Source: an uncultured bacterium
Lineage (GTDB): Bacteria; Bacteroidota; Bacteroidia; Bacteroidales; Bacteroidaceae
NCBI GenBank assembly: GCA_905215555.1
Contig: CAJMQU010000001.1
Location: 186,001 to 250,000 of the forward strand
Length of the DNA stretch: 64,000 bases
Reading direction: 5' to 3'
In this document: positions 26,027 to 36,166 of the stretch, piece after piece
Numbering within the stretch: the first letter of the stretch is position 1
Layout: every line of letters starts with the position of its first letter
Translations under genes and position numbers: made by a program
The notes under the pieces: generated by a model
The model's input: only the letters and a program-made list of their open reading frames with translations
Database searches by the model: none
What the model was told of the DNA's origin: nothing

Positions 26027-29000
26027 TTAGAAGCTAAGATTTACACCCAGAACGAATGAACGGGCACGCGGATAAGTACCCCAGTCCATACCTAATTGAG
26101 GATAAGTTTTTGTAGAAGTAGATGTGCTGACTTCAGCATCGATACCGGAATATCCGGTAATAGTGAAGACATTATAGATACTTCCGTAAACACGCAGGTT
26201 GCTGATACCGGCTCTTTTGAGAACATTCTTCGGCAACGTATAGCCCAAGGTCAGCGTATTCAGACGCAGATAAGAGCCGTCTTCAATACCCAATGTGGAG
26301 ACATAACCGTTTTCGCTGTAGGCCAGCGGCAATTTGGCGTTAGCATTGGCAGCATTCAGTTGTTCCGGAGTAGTCAATGCAACCAGCTGGCCGTCAACCA
26401 CATCATATATCTTGTAGCAGTCCTTTACAAGAGCAAGTTTATTCTCGTAAACAGCCCCTTCCTTATAACCGTAAAGTGCAGCCAGCTTGTTTACATTATA
26501 GATTTCATTGCCGTAGCTCCAATTAAAATACAGCCCCAAATCAAAATTCTTGTAAGTAGCGTTTATATTGAAACCACCGGTATGCACTGGAGTCATATCA
26601 CCGATAACATCTACATCATCGTCATTGATTATACCATCATCGTTACGATCCTTGAACTTTGCCATACCGGGATAAGCCAACTGACCGGCAGGACGCTCAT
26701 TCATACCACTGTGCAAATGATAGTTTGGGAAAACGGCAGAAGACACATCCGGCACTCCTTTCTTCAAGGTATAGACACCATTTTCATAAATGAAATCATC
26801 GGTCGTATAGAATCCGTCAGCAGTCAGACCTCGCACCAAACCAACAGGGAGACCTTCCTTCAAGACATAATCCGATTTCGGATAAGTGGATGAAGAAGCC
26901 CATTCCGTACCATAAAGCCCTGTCACGTTATCAGCCAGTTTATCCACTTTGCCGCGATTGAAGTTGATGTTGAAACCTGCCGTCACGTTCCAGTCTTTCG
27001 TTTCCACAAGTACGCCCTGAAGAGCGACCTCAATACCTTTATTGCTGGTCTGTCCCACATTGGCATACGTTGTGGTAAAGCCTGTAATACCCGGAATAGC
27101 TGTTTTCATCAGCAAGTCTTTGGTGGTATTCCAGTAAGCATCAATCGTACCCGTCAGACGGCTATTGAAAAAACCGAAATCAATACCGATGTTGCGGGTT
27201 ATAGTAGTCTCCCATTTCAAGTCTTTATTTGCCAAGTCAGCGGAAAGTGAATAAGAAGGCAGAAAAGCACCATCCACAGCTCCCTGATATCTCTTGTCAC
27301 TTGTAGCCTCCCAATTCTGCGCCCAAAGGCTTGAGTTGATGCCATCATTACCTACTTCACCGTAAGAAGCGCGGAGTTTGAGATTATCCAGCCAGTCCAC
27401 ATCATTCAGAAATGCTTCTTCAGACATACGCCAGCCCAAAGCGGCTGCCGGAAAATATCCCCAACGATTGCTGGGAGCAAACTTAGAAGAACCGTCGGCA
27501 CGGAATGTAACCGTCAGCAGATAACGTTCCATAAGGTTATAATTCAAACGGCCGAAGAAAGAAAGGATACGTCCGGGAATAGAAACACTCGAAGAAAAAT
27601 CTCCTACCCCTTTGGTAGTGTCATATTGATTAATCATAGCAAACGCATTCTCTTTCGTGAAGTTTGCGGGAAAGTAAGTTCCTGAAGCTTTCAGCCCGTC
27701 GCCTCCCGAATCGGAGACTTCATAACCGGCCAGCACATTCATCCGGTGCGCTTTACCTATCATGAAATCATAACTCAAAGTATTTGTCCAGCGCAGGTTC
27801 CAACTATTCTTCTTCTCCAAGCTGGCATTACCGGCATAAAGTACTTCGCCCGTATTATCATCGAGATAGTTGTTGATGATAGCGCCTGTCCAGTCCTTAT
27901 TCTGATCCCACGACTGGCTGAGGGATAAATCAGTATGATAAGTCAGTCCTTTCACGATTCCCCAGTTCAGCGAGAAGATACCGCGCAATCCCTGATGGGC
28001 ATTCGGTGCGTATTTGTCATTGATACGGTTCACCGGATTATATCTGTCCCACTGGCTCTGCTTGGCATAGTTTTCAATCATGCCTTCATTCATTGCAGAC
28101 AAATCCCCCAAAATGTTTTCCGTTGCGATAGGGCGGAAACGATAAGATGAGGATAACACAGAACCGCTACCATTCGTAGTACCCTCATCACCCATCTTTT
28201 TCGTATTGGTATAGCGGGCATCAATGCTGACATCAAGATTCTTGGCTATCTTTTGGTTAACCTTCAATGAAACATTGGCTCTTCTGTAATAAGATGCCAG
28301 TTTCATACCGTCTTCATCCATATAGTTAACGCCAAACAATACCTTTGTTTTTTCCGTACCGCCTGTTATGGAAAGGTCGTGATTGTGGGAGAAAGAATCT
28401 CCATAGATCTTTTTCTGAATATTATCAGCTTTCATGTTGCGATAGCTCTCTATACCACCGGGATTAGTATCCGTATAGCGGCCTATCCCATACAGTTTCT
28501 CCAGTGGCTCCATATAGCTGTTACCACCTACCGAAGCAGCACTTGCCCAACTATAAGCTAGATAATCATATGGATTGAGCGCATCCATGTATTTTGTCGG
28601 TGTATTGAACTTCGCATAGCCATTATAGCTGACAACAACGCGTCCTTCCTTAGCTCCTTTCGTCGTAACAAGGATGACACCATTAGCACCGCGTGCACCA
28701 TAGATGGCCGTTGACGAGGCATCTTTCAGCACATCAATCGACTCAATCTGGTCACCCGGTATGTCACTCAGTGAGCCGCTTACTCCGTCAATCAAAACCA
28801 AAGGATCGTTACTCTGAGAAATAGAACTGCCTCCACGCACACGAATGGAAACCGCCGCATCCGGCCGACCGTCCTGCGTCGTCACATTCACACCCGCCAA
28901 CTTACCTTGCAGGGCCTGAGCAGCGTTTGCAACGGGCATTGCCGCAATCTGTTCACCCGAAACTGACGCAACCGAACCTGTAAGGTCCTTACGTTTCACA

Positions 29001-29350
29001 GTCTGATAACCGATCACCACCACTTCATCCAACATCTCTGCATCTTCCGCCAATGTCACATTGACCATTTGTCCTGCCACAATAGCCACTTGCTGTGCCT
29101 GCATTCCGATAAAACTAATTTCCAGTTGCTTGGCTGAGTTCGGCACGGAAAGGGTAAATTTTCCATCCAAGTCAGTAATAGTACCGATGGAAGCATCGCC
29201 CACCACCTTGATATTAGCACCGATAACAGGATCTCCCCGGTTATCAAGCACAACACCCGAAACAGAACGACTCTGTGCCAGAGAGATAAGACAGAGCATA
29301 CTCATCAATAGAGTGGCAACTGTCTTTTGAACAAGTCTTTTTGAATTCAT
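26027..29350 (-). CDS. SusC/RagA-type TonB-dependent transporter
   Basis: A 1107-residue outer-membrane transporter: signal peptide, carboxypeptidase-regulatory-like domain (about 30-110), a linker with the SusC signature DEVVVIGYQTVKRKDL, a plug domain (QALQGKLAGV ... DVLKDASSTAIYGARGANGV), and a 22-strand barrel ending in Phe. It imports the oligosaccharide captured by the SusD protein, powered by TonB/ExbBD. I start at ATG 29350; an in-frame TTG two codons upstream is unlikely. The operon continues with susD and, past a hairpin, the GH3 gene. A minus-strand -7-like TACTTTTG (29412-29405) precedes it, as expected for a regulator-dependent promoter without a clear -33 element. Confidence 0.97.
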   Translation of the reverse strand: MNSKRLVQKTVATLLMSMLCLISLAQSRSVSGVVLDNRGDPVIGANIKVVGDASIGTITDLDGKFTLSVPNSAKQLEISFIGMQAQQVAIVAGQMVNVTLAEDAEMLDEVVVIGYQTVKRKDLTGSVASVSGEQIAAMPVANAAQALQGKLAGVNVTTQDGRPDAAVSIRVRGGSSISQSNDPLVLIDGVSGSLSDIPGDQIESIDVLKDASSTAIYGARGANGVILVTTKGAKEGRVVVSYNGYAKFNTPTKYMDALNPYDYLAYSWASAASVGGNSYMEPLEKLYGIGRYTDTNPGGIESYRNMKADNIQKKIYGDSFSHNHDLSITGGTEKTKVLFGVNYMDEDGMKLASYYRRANVSLKVNQKIAKNLDVSIDARYTNTKKMGDEGTTNGSGSVLSSSYRFRPIATENILGDLSAMNEGMIENYAKQSQWDRYNPVNRINDKYAPNAHQGLRGIFSLNWGIVKGLTYHTDLSLSQSWDQNKDWTGAIINNYLDDNTGEVLYAGNASLEKKNSWNLRWTNTLSYDFMIGKAHRMNVLAGYEVSDSGGDGLKASGTYFPANFTKENAFAMINQYDTTKGVGDFSSSVSIPGRILSFFGRLNYNLMERYLLTVTFRADGSSKFAPSNRWGYFPAAALGWRMSEEAFLNDVDWLDNLKLRASYGEVGNDGINSSLWAQNWEATSDKRYQGAVDGAFLPSYSLSADLANKDLKWETTITRNIGIDFGFFNSRLTGTIDAYWNTTKDLLMKTAIPGITGFTTTYANVGQTSNKGIEVALQGVLVETKDWNVTAGFNINFNRGKVDKLADNVTGLYGTEWASSSTYPKSDYVLKEGLPVGLVRGLTADGFYTTDDFIYENGVYTLKKGVPDVSSAVFPNYHLHSGMNERPAGQLAYPGMAKFKDRNDDGIINDDDVDVIGDMTPVHTGGFNINATYKNFDLGLYFNWSYGNEIYNVNKLAALYGYKEGAVYENKLALVKDCYKIYDVVDGQLVALTTPEQLNAANANAKLPLAYSENGYVSTLGIEDGSYLRLNTLTLGYTLPKNVLKRAGISNLRVYGSIYNVFTITGYSGIDAEVSTSTSTKTYPQLGMDWGTYPRARSFVLGVNLSF

Positions 29351-29404
29351 AAACAATGTGTTTTTAATAGTTAATGATTAAAATTAATCTGTTATTTCAC
29401 TTTA

Positions 29405-29412
29405 CAAAAGTA
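29405..29412 (-). promoter_or_regulatory. -7 box of the susCD operon
   Basis: TACTTTTG on the minus strand matches TAnnTTTG, about 55 bp before ATG 29350. No TTTG lies at proper spacing, consistent with activation by the divergently encoded hybrid two-component regulator. Confidence 0.45.
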
Positions 29413-29561
29413 ATGAGTCCAAACCACAACAGCGGAACAAATTCAGGTAACAATAGTGCACTTTTTCAAAACTACATAAAGACAAGGTGGATAAATCGGG
29501 CGAAAAATCCTCTTTTTCGGTCAAACAAATAATATACTTTTCTATTATTGCTTTTTTTCTA

Positions 29562-29569
29562 TACATTTG
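29562..29569 (+). promoter_or_regulatory. -7 box of the hybrid two-component gene
   Basis: TACATTTG matches the consensus, 24 bp before ATG 29594. Confidence 0.5.
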
Positions 29570-29593
29570 CTCTGTATCATATAAACAAATACT

Positions 29594-32500
29594 ATGAAGC
29601 GACTGATTAGCTACCTTTTATATCTGATTGTGCCACTCACCCTAACGGCACAGCCCATCTGTCAGATTACCGATTTTACAGCAGAGAACGGATTACCCCA
29701 GGATATCGTATCGGGAGTAGTACAGGACAGAAAAGGGTTTATCTGGCTCTGTACCCGTAACGGACTCAATAAGTTCGACGGCTACACATTCAAGAACTTC
29801 AAATCAGTCCCCCACAAAGCACATACATTATCCAGCAACCGGATAACATTCATCTCAGAAACCACATATGGTGACATCTGGTGTCAGACCTACGACAGTA
29901 AAGCCTATATCTTCGATACTCATCTCGAACTGTTTTTCGATGTTCTGCAACCCGTAGAAGAGGAAATACAACGGAAGAATATCGTATTGAAAATAATTCC
30001 CCTCAAAGAAGGGATAGCCTGGGTGATATGCGACAAAGGCTATTGTTATAGAGTTGATGAGAAAAAATATAAGGAGAAGGAGGGTATTTCGCTTTATAGC
30101 ACCTTCGACGGTGCATTGAAAGGCGAACAAATTTTCACCGTTTTTCAGGACTCTGATAAAGACGAATGGATATTGACAGACAAAGGAATATCCATTGTAG
30201 GAGAAAAGAAAATAGACAGTGACTTTCCATTCAAATACATTACAGAACATAAAGGTAAGTTTTATCTTGCTTCAGCTTCTGAAAGATTAGCCTATTATAA
30301 CCCGCAAACGGAAAGTGTGAAATTCATTAATATACCATACACCTTTGACCGGATAAACTCTTTAGATGTCATGAACGACGGTCTTCTTTCCATAGCCACA
30401 GATAACGGGGTGATTCTTTATAACCCGGAAGACGGTACTTCACGCCTCATCAACATCCGCACCGGCGCACAGTCCGCCAATGAAGCCGTATCCATCTACG
30501 AAGATCGGACAGGCGATATGTGGATATTCCCGACCACTCCCGGTGTCATCCGCTACAATCCGAAAAACGGGGAGAAACAGCATCTCTACACTCCCGAAAA
30601 AGATATCGTGAACTATGGAAGGGAAAATAAGAACACAATTTTTGAGGATAAGCAAGGTACCATATGGCTAATTCCGCATAAGGGAAACTTTTGTTACTAT
30701 GACAGAAAAAACAAGCAATTGAAAGCTTTCTATACAGACCCGGAAAATCCACAATCATTGTTTACCCCGCTCGTACGCTTCCACTATCAGGACAGACAAG
30801 GTAACCAATGGCTGGGCAGTGCCAGGGGAATAAAGAAAATGTCATTTTATCCGCAAACCTACACTTTAGAAGGAATAGACAGAGGATTTGAAGTCCGCGC
30901 TTTCCTTTTGGACAGTCTAAAGCGACTATGGGTTGCCTCAAAAAGCAACTATGTAAGAATATACCATCCGGACGGAAGTTTATCAGGATACTTATCTCCG
31001 CAGGGACAAATCAGTAAGAATAAGATCTCATTCAATTCCAGTGTCTACAGCCTTTGCCAGGGTAAGGACGGAACTATCTGGATAGGAACGAAAGGTGACG
31101 GATTATTCCAACTCTCCAGGAAAACCGACAATAGCTACACTGTACATCACTATATGCATGAGCCGGGAAACCTGTATAGTCTGATTAATAATGACATATA
31201 CTCCATATATTCCGATAATAAAAATAACATCTGGGTAGGATGCTATGGCGGCGGACTGAATCTGTTGCAGCAAACTCCGGAAGGAAAAATACTCTTCATC
31301 AATCACCAAAACAAGTTACAAAATTATCCGTTCAACACTTGCCACAATGTCCGCTACATCACGGGGATGGAAAATGGCGTCATATTGGTAGGAACTACTT
31401 TCGGATTACTGACTTTCTCAAACACTTTCACTCAACCGGAAGAGATTAAATTCTACAGGAACATACAGAGCCAGAATGACCGTTCGAGCCTGACCGGTAA
31501 CGACATCATGCACATATATCAGGACAGCCGTAAAAACATCTACATTCTGACGTTCACCGGTGGAGTCAACAAAGTCATCTCCAAAAACCTGTTAAGAGAA
31601 GACATTAAGTTTCAATACTACACCGAACAGGAAGGTTTAAGTTCCGACATGGTTCTCTCTGCAATAGAAGACTCAAAAAAGAAATTATGGGTCGTATCCG
31701 AAAATGCTTTATCCAGGTTCAATCCGGAAACAGAATCTTTTGAGAACTATGACACTAAGTTCCTCCGGCAGAAGCTGAATTTTACGGAAGCCATCCCAAT
31801 CATCAATGCAAGCCAGCAATTAGTCTTCGGTACGGATATGGGGATGCTTGAAATCGCACCCGGTCAGATGGAAAAAAGCAACTATGTGCCTTCCATCGTA
31901 TTCACCGATCTGAGGGTTAACGGAAAGAAGCTACCCGTCTCCATTGACGAGCTGAAAGAAATATCCCTGCAACCCTCTGAGCGGAATATCAATGTCCAGT
32001 TTGCCGCACTGGACTACACAAGACCAGAAGACATACGCTATGCCTACCGCCTGGAAGGACTTGAAAAAGAATGGAACTACAGTGACAAGAACAGGCAGGC
32101 AAGTTACATAAACCTGCCCGCCGGAGAATATCAGCTGCATGTAAAATCGACGAACAGTGACGGTGTATGGGTAAATAATCCCCGGACGCTTTCCATCAAG
32201 GTCGTCCCTACGTTTTGGGAAACTCCCTGGGCATGGTTAACTTACCTCCTGGCATTCATCCTTCTCACAGGAACTATCTTGTATGTCTTCTCTTATATTT
32301 ACCGCCTACGCCATCAGGTGGATATGGAACAGCAGTTATCGAATATCAAACTGAAATTCTTTACCGACATCTCGCATGAGCTACGCACTCCGCTAACTCT
32401 TATCTCAAGCCCAGTCAGTGAGGTGTTGGAAGACGAGAGCATTTCTCCCTCCGTACGGGAGCACCTGACAGTGGTACATAAAAATACGGAACGCATGCTG

Positions 32501-33952
32501 AGGCTCGTCAACCAGATACTCGACTTCCGGAAGATACAGAACAAAAAGATGAAGCTCATGGTTGAAAAGACAGAATTGATTGCTTTCTTAATGAAGATTA
32601 CTGAAAACTTCCGTCTGATAGCCGAGGAGAAACAGATCTGCTTCACATTCCAAACAGAAGTAGAAGAACTGTATATATGGATGGACAGGGACAAAGTCGA
32701 GAAGATCATTTTTAACCTACTGTCCAACGCCTTTAAATATACAATGCCCGGAAAATCCGTAAAGATAGCTGTCTGGAAAGCGGAGAGCACCATCCGGATT
32801 GCCATCATCGACGAAGGTATCGGCATAGCTCCGGATAAAATGGATTCTCTATTCAAACGTTTTGAAACACTGAGCAAAAGTAACACGATTCTGCAACCGT
32901 CATCGGGTATCGGATTATCTCTCGTCAAAGAGCTGGTAGATATGCATCATGGCAATATCGAAGTAAAAAGCCAGCCCGGGACAGGCAGTGAGTTCAGCGT
33001 AACTCTTCCTTTGGAACGAAACGTATTTGAAAAAGATGCGCAGGCTGAACTGATTCTAGCCGACAGTTCGGACAGTGCAACAGAAACAGTCACTCCGATT
33101 GATGATGTAACTACCGAACCGGAAAATGATTCGGAAGACAGAATGTCGATACTGATTGTAGAAGACAACCGGGAACTGAGAAATCTACTCAGAAATATCC
33201 TGTCAAAGAAATATACCATTCTGGAAGCAACAAACGGTGAAGAGGGTTTAAGACTTGCTTCAGAAGCCATTCCTGATATGATTATCAGCGATGTGATGAT
33301 GCCCGTCATGGACGGACTGGAAATGATAAAGCATATCAAAGAGAATAAGGATATCTGCTACATTCCAATCATTCTCCTTTCAGCCAAATCTTCATTAGAC
33401 GACCGTATTACGGCACTGGAACAGGGGATAGACGATTACATCACGAAACCTTTCAGCTCTTCATATCTCAAGGCACGCATCGCCTCACTGTTCACGAAAC
33501 GCAAGCAGCTACAAGAAATATTCCTGAAACAATTGGCGACAGGTAATAAAGCAAACGACTCCAAAAACTGGAAGCCTTCGGAACCAGACGTAATGCCCCA
33601 CGACAAACTGTTCATGAAGGAAGTAATGGACTTCCTGGAAGAACAGATGGACAATCCGGACTTGGTTATTGATGACTTCGCCAATAAATTGCTTCTGAGC
33701 CGGAGCATTTTCTACCGAAAGCTTAAATCCATTGTCGGAATGCCTCCGGTCGATTTTATCAGGGAGATCCGCGTTAAGAGAGCGGCTCAGTTAATCAAAA
33801 GCGGTGCTTATAATTTCTCGCAGATAGCTTATATGACGGGATTCAGTGACCCGAAATATTTCAGCAGATGCTTTAAAAAGCATACGGGAGTTACGCCGAG
33901 CGAATATAAAAATTCAATAGATGAAGAAGAAAGCGGATCTATAACCCCTTGA
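29594..33952 (+). CDS. Hybrid two-component system (sensor kinase-response regulator-AraC)
   Basis: A 1452-residue one-protein signalling system: signal peptide, a periplasmic two-propeller sensor of Reg_prop repeats (GFIWLCTRNGLNKFDGYTF, DGTIWIGTKGDGLF), a Y_Y_Y domain (about 790-865) and a transmembrane helix (about 878-902). The cytoplasmic part has HisKA with the phospho-His in FFTDISHELRTPLTL (about 924), HATPase_c, a receiver domain (about 1185-1300, Asp in DMIISDVMMPVMDG) and an AraC-type HTH (about 1360-1445). Such proteins sense an oligosaccharide released from the target glycan and activate the adjacent PUL. It is divergent from susC and convergent with the GH43 gene, which fits control of both. 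Confidence 0.98.
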   Translation: MKRLISYLLYLIVPLTLTAQPICQITDFTAENGLPQDIVSGVVQDRKGFIWLCTRNGLNKFDGYTFKNFKSVPHKAHTLSSNRITFISETTYGDIWCQTYDSKAYIFDTHLELFFDVLQPVEEEIQRKNIVLKIIPLKEGIAWVICDKGYCYRVDEKKYKEKEGISLYSTFDGALKGEQIFTVFQDSDKDEWILTDKGISIVGEKKIDSDFPFKYITEHKGKFYLASASERLAYYNPQTESVKFINIPYTFDRINSLDVMNDGLLSIATDNGVILYNPEDGTSRLINIRTGAQSANEAVSIYEDRTGDMWIFPTTPGVIRYNPKNGEKQHLYTPEKDIVNYGRENKNTIFEDKQGTIWLIPHKGNFCYYDRKNKQLKAFYTDPENPQSLFTPLVRFHYQDRQGNQWLGSARGIKKMSFYPQTYTLEGIDRGFEVRAFLLDSLKRLWVASKSNYVRIYHPDGSLSGYLSPQGQISKNKISFNSSVYSLCQGKDGTIWIGTKGDGLFQLSRKTDNSYTVHHYMHEPGNLYSLINNDIYSIYSDNKNNIWVGCYGGGLNLLQQTPEGKILFINHQNKLQNYPFNTCHNVRYITGMENGVILVGTTFGLLTFSNTFTQPEEIKFYRNIQSQNDRSSLTGNDIMHIYQDSRKNIYILTFTGGVNKVISKNLLREDIKFQYYTEQEGLSSDMVLSAIEDSKKKLWVVSENALSRFNPETESFENYDTKFLRQKLNFTEAIPIINASQQLVFGTDMGMLEIAPGQMEKSNYVPSIVFTDLRVNGKKLPVSIDELKEISLQPSERNINVQFAALDYTRPEDIRYAYRLEGLEKEWNYSDKNRQASYINLPAGEYQLHVKSTNSDGVWVNNPRTLSIKVVPTFWETPWAWLTYLLAFILLTGTILYVFSYIYRLRHQVDMEQQLSNIKLKFFTDISHELRTPLTLISSPVSEVLEDESISPSVREHLTVVHKNTERMLRLVNQILDFRKIQNKKMKLMVEKTELIAFLMKITENFRLIAEEKQICFTFQTEVEELYIWMDRDKVEKIIFNLLSNAFKYTMPGKSVKIAVWKAESTIRIAIIDEGIGIAPDKMDSLFKRFETLSKSNTILQPSSGIGLSLVKELVDMHHGNIEVKSQPGTGSEFSVTLPLERNVFEKDAQAELILADSSDSATETVTPIDDVTTEPENDSEDRMSILIVEDNRELRNLLRNILSKKYTILEATNGEEGLRLASEAIPDMIISDVMMPVMDGLEMIKHIKENKDICYIPIILLSAKSSLDDRITALEQGIDDYITKPFSSSYLKARIASLFTKRKQLQEIFLKQLATGNKANDSKNWKPSEPDVMPHDKLFMKEVMDFLEEQMDNPDLVIDDFANKLLLSRSIFYRKLKSIVGMPPVDFIREIRVKRAAQLIKSGAYNFSQIAYMTGFSDPKYFSRCFKKHTGVTPSEYKNSIDEEESGSITP

Positions 33953-33974
33953 ATTACATATTATTTATACAAAG

Positions 33975-35993
33975 CTAATCAAAAGTAAAACTTTTGACTG
34001 CCAGTCCCTGGCTTTGTCCGCGGAACAAGAAATAGATCTTAGCTTTCTCTTTTACACCATTGACTTCAAATGTTTGTTTCTCCCATTCCTCCGGTTCTCT
34101 ATTCTCACTTACCGGACAGGTAGCTATCAACTCACCATCCACGTCTCCTACTCTTATTTCAATCACCGCTCCCGGAGTTTCGGCTTGTAGTTCTATAGTG
34201 ACTCTCTGAGGCTTCTGTTTAAAATGCATATTATTGAATACCAGCCAGTCACCATCCCTGATTCCGGAGATGAACTGCATCGGACGTTTCGCTACGGGAC
34301 GTACCAGCTTCATTCCCTCACGGTCATCATATTGCGAGAAATCAGTCTCTGTAAACGCATCGTAGTGATTACCTCTGCGTGTACTCTCCAACTCAAAATA
34401 ATCAAAATCGGCATAACCGGTAGCCGCCCCTTTATTCAGATTATAGCAACACAAAGCATGACGAATCCCCAGGAATCCCCAGAAGTTGGAAACTCCCTCC
34501 GGTCCGAAAGCCGTATACTCAAGATTATCCAAGCTATAATGAAAAAGCAAAGAGCCTCTCTTGGTAACCTCCGTACGCAAGTATATCTTATCTGAATGAA
34601 TGGGCAGGCTGTCGACAACCACTTCACTGTCCCTGTCTCCCTGCCTCATTTCCAGCCAATAGCCATCGGCCTTTTTCCTCACACCCAACTGATACATAAC
34701 CCTGCCCATAATACCGTTTCCGGCAAAGTCACCTTCTTTCAGTCCCGATAACTCCAAAGCAACCGTTCCTGTGCTGTAAGGCCCGGACACTTTCTGCGTC
34801 AGCGAGTTACGCGCCCACTCAAAGCCTTTTGCATACTGTGCATATATCCTGAAATAACCAGGACGGTCAGTCAGACTCCATTTATCTTTCCGGGGAACAT
34901 GATTGAATTCCCACACATGCGCCATTTCCGGTGAATCAAAAGAATCCGAATGTTGTGGAAATGAGATTTCCTGTCTAGCTTTAACAGCCGGTTTCCTGTA
35001 AGTCACCACTCCCTTACCTGTTTTTCCTTCCGGACCTACTACCGGCCAGTCATCCACCCATTTCATCGGATAGAGCATTACGCATCTGCCCATATAGTCA
35101 CGATCCTGGAATGTATAAGCCCACGATTCACCTTCAAGAGTTTCTACATATCCACCCTGATGTACTCCTGCATCTGCATAATTAATATCATCATCAATCA
35201 AGACTTTGGTTTCATACGGACCATAAAGATTGCGGGAACGGCTGATCATTTGTACGCCGTTATATCCCAATGCCGGATTGAAAATATAATACCATCCGTT
35301 TCTTTTATAAGTGTGGCAGCCTTCAAAAAGATATTCGTACCCTTGAGGGGCGGTAATAATCAAAGTGCCGTTGTCATCAGCATCCAATATACCGGTTCCG
35401 TCATCTTTTAGGCGCGTCAGATATATCTTCGTCTTTCCGTGCGTGACATATTTCTTTCCGTCATCATCAATGAAAAATCCCGGATCGTACAGACGCTTGT
35501 CGAACTTATGCATCGAATAAGGGCCTTCCGGCTTGTCGCTCTTGAACATGACAAAACCGTCATCAGCAATATTCACACCTATATAATAGGTACCGTCATG
35601 ATACTTGATGGAAGGAGCCCAACACAAGCGGCTATAGGCTGTCTTTTCATCCTCCATCCTATACTGTAGCCGGAAAGTGATGCTGTCGTAGGCATGCCCT
35701 ATGATACGCCAGTTTATCAGATCTTTGGAATGGCAGACAGGAATGCCCGGCATAGCAACGAACGATGAACTGACCATATAGTAATCTTCTCCTACCCGTA
35801 TAATGTCAGGATCAGGATAATCGGCATTGATAATCGGATTGGTGTAAGTACCATCTCCATTATCGGACGATAAAAAAGAAGAGGCTGTTTGTACGGGTAC
35901 AGAACAGGATTGCACCATAAACATACAGCAAAGCACGAACAATGCGGATATGTTAACCACCATTTTTCTTGTAGTAATAGATAAATCAGACAT
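33975..35993 (-). CDS. GH43 enzyme with C-terminal CBM6-like domain
   Basis: A 672-residue lipoprotein (lipobox MVQSC). The five-bladed propeller has the GH43 base region NPIINADYPDPDIIR and a donor Glu in FEGCHTYKRNGW. A beta-sandwich of the type found in GH43 xylosidases follows (about 340-530), then a CBM6-like module (about 535-670, FISGIRDGDWLVF...). Expected activity is beta-xylosidase or alpha-L-arabinofuranosidase on side chains. The start may be the internal Met at 35963, which gives a more typical lipoprotein signal. It is the last PUL gene on this side, with its own -7 box TATATTTG at 36029-36022. Confidence 0.92.
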   Translation of the reverse strand: MSDLSITTRKMVVNISALFVLCCMFMVQSCSVPVQTASSFLSSDNGDGTYTNPIINADYPDPDIIRVGEDYYMVSSSFVAMPGIPVCHSKDLINWRIIGHAYDSITFRLQYRMEDEKTAYSRLCWAPSIKYHDGTYYIGVNIADDGFVMFKSDKPEGPYSMHKFDKRLYDPGFFIDDDGKKYVTHGKTKIYLTRLKDDGTGILDADDNGTLIITAPQGYEYLFEGCHTYKRNGWYYIFNPALGYNGVQMISRSRNLYGPYETKVLIDDDINYADAGVHQGGYVETLEGESWAYTFQDRDYMGRCVMLYPMKWVDDWPVVGPEGKTGKGVVTYRKPAVKARQEISFPQHSDSFDSPEMAHVWEFNHVPRKDKWSLTDRPGYFRIYAQYAKGFEWARNSLTQKVSGPYSTGTVALELSGLKEGDFAGNGIMGRVMYQLGVRKKADGYWLEMRQGDRDSEVVVDSLPIHSDKIYLRTEVTKRGSLLFHYSLDNLEYTAFGPEGVSNFWGFLGIRHALCCYNLNKGAATGYADFDYFELESTRRGNHYDAFTETDFSQYDDREGMKLVRPVAKRPMQFISGIRDGDWLVFNNMHFKQKPQRVTIELQAETPGAVIEIRVGDVDGELIATCPVSENREPEEWEKQTFEVNGVKEKAKIYFLFRGQSQGLAVKSFTFD

Positions 35994-36021
35994 ATTACAA
36001 AGTTTATGTTTAGTGATAGTA

Positions 36022-36029
36022 CAAATATA
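36022..36029 (-). promoter_or_regulatory. -7 box of the GH43 gene
   Basis: TATATTTG on the minus strand, about 29 bp before ATG 35993, indicates separate transcription from the upstream acyl-CoA synthetase gene, which ends in a terminator. Confidence 0.5.
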
Positions 36030-36095
36030 TATGCCTCACAGCATAACAGAGAGGACAATCCGGTCCTATGGGTGCACTTTTTCGGCAGGATATAT

Positions 36096-36138
36096 AAAAA
36101 CTCCCGATTAAAAGTTCAGTCTCTTAACCGGGAGTTTT
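36096..36138 (-). terminator. Terminator of the acyl-CoA synthetase gene
   Basis: On the minus strand AAAACTCCCG and CGGGAGTTTT form a perfect 10-bp stem around a 22-nt loop, with a T tail. Confidence 0.8.
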
Positions 36139-36166
36139 GTATGTTCAGGACATGAGTCGATCCTTC

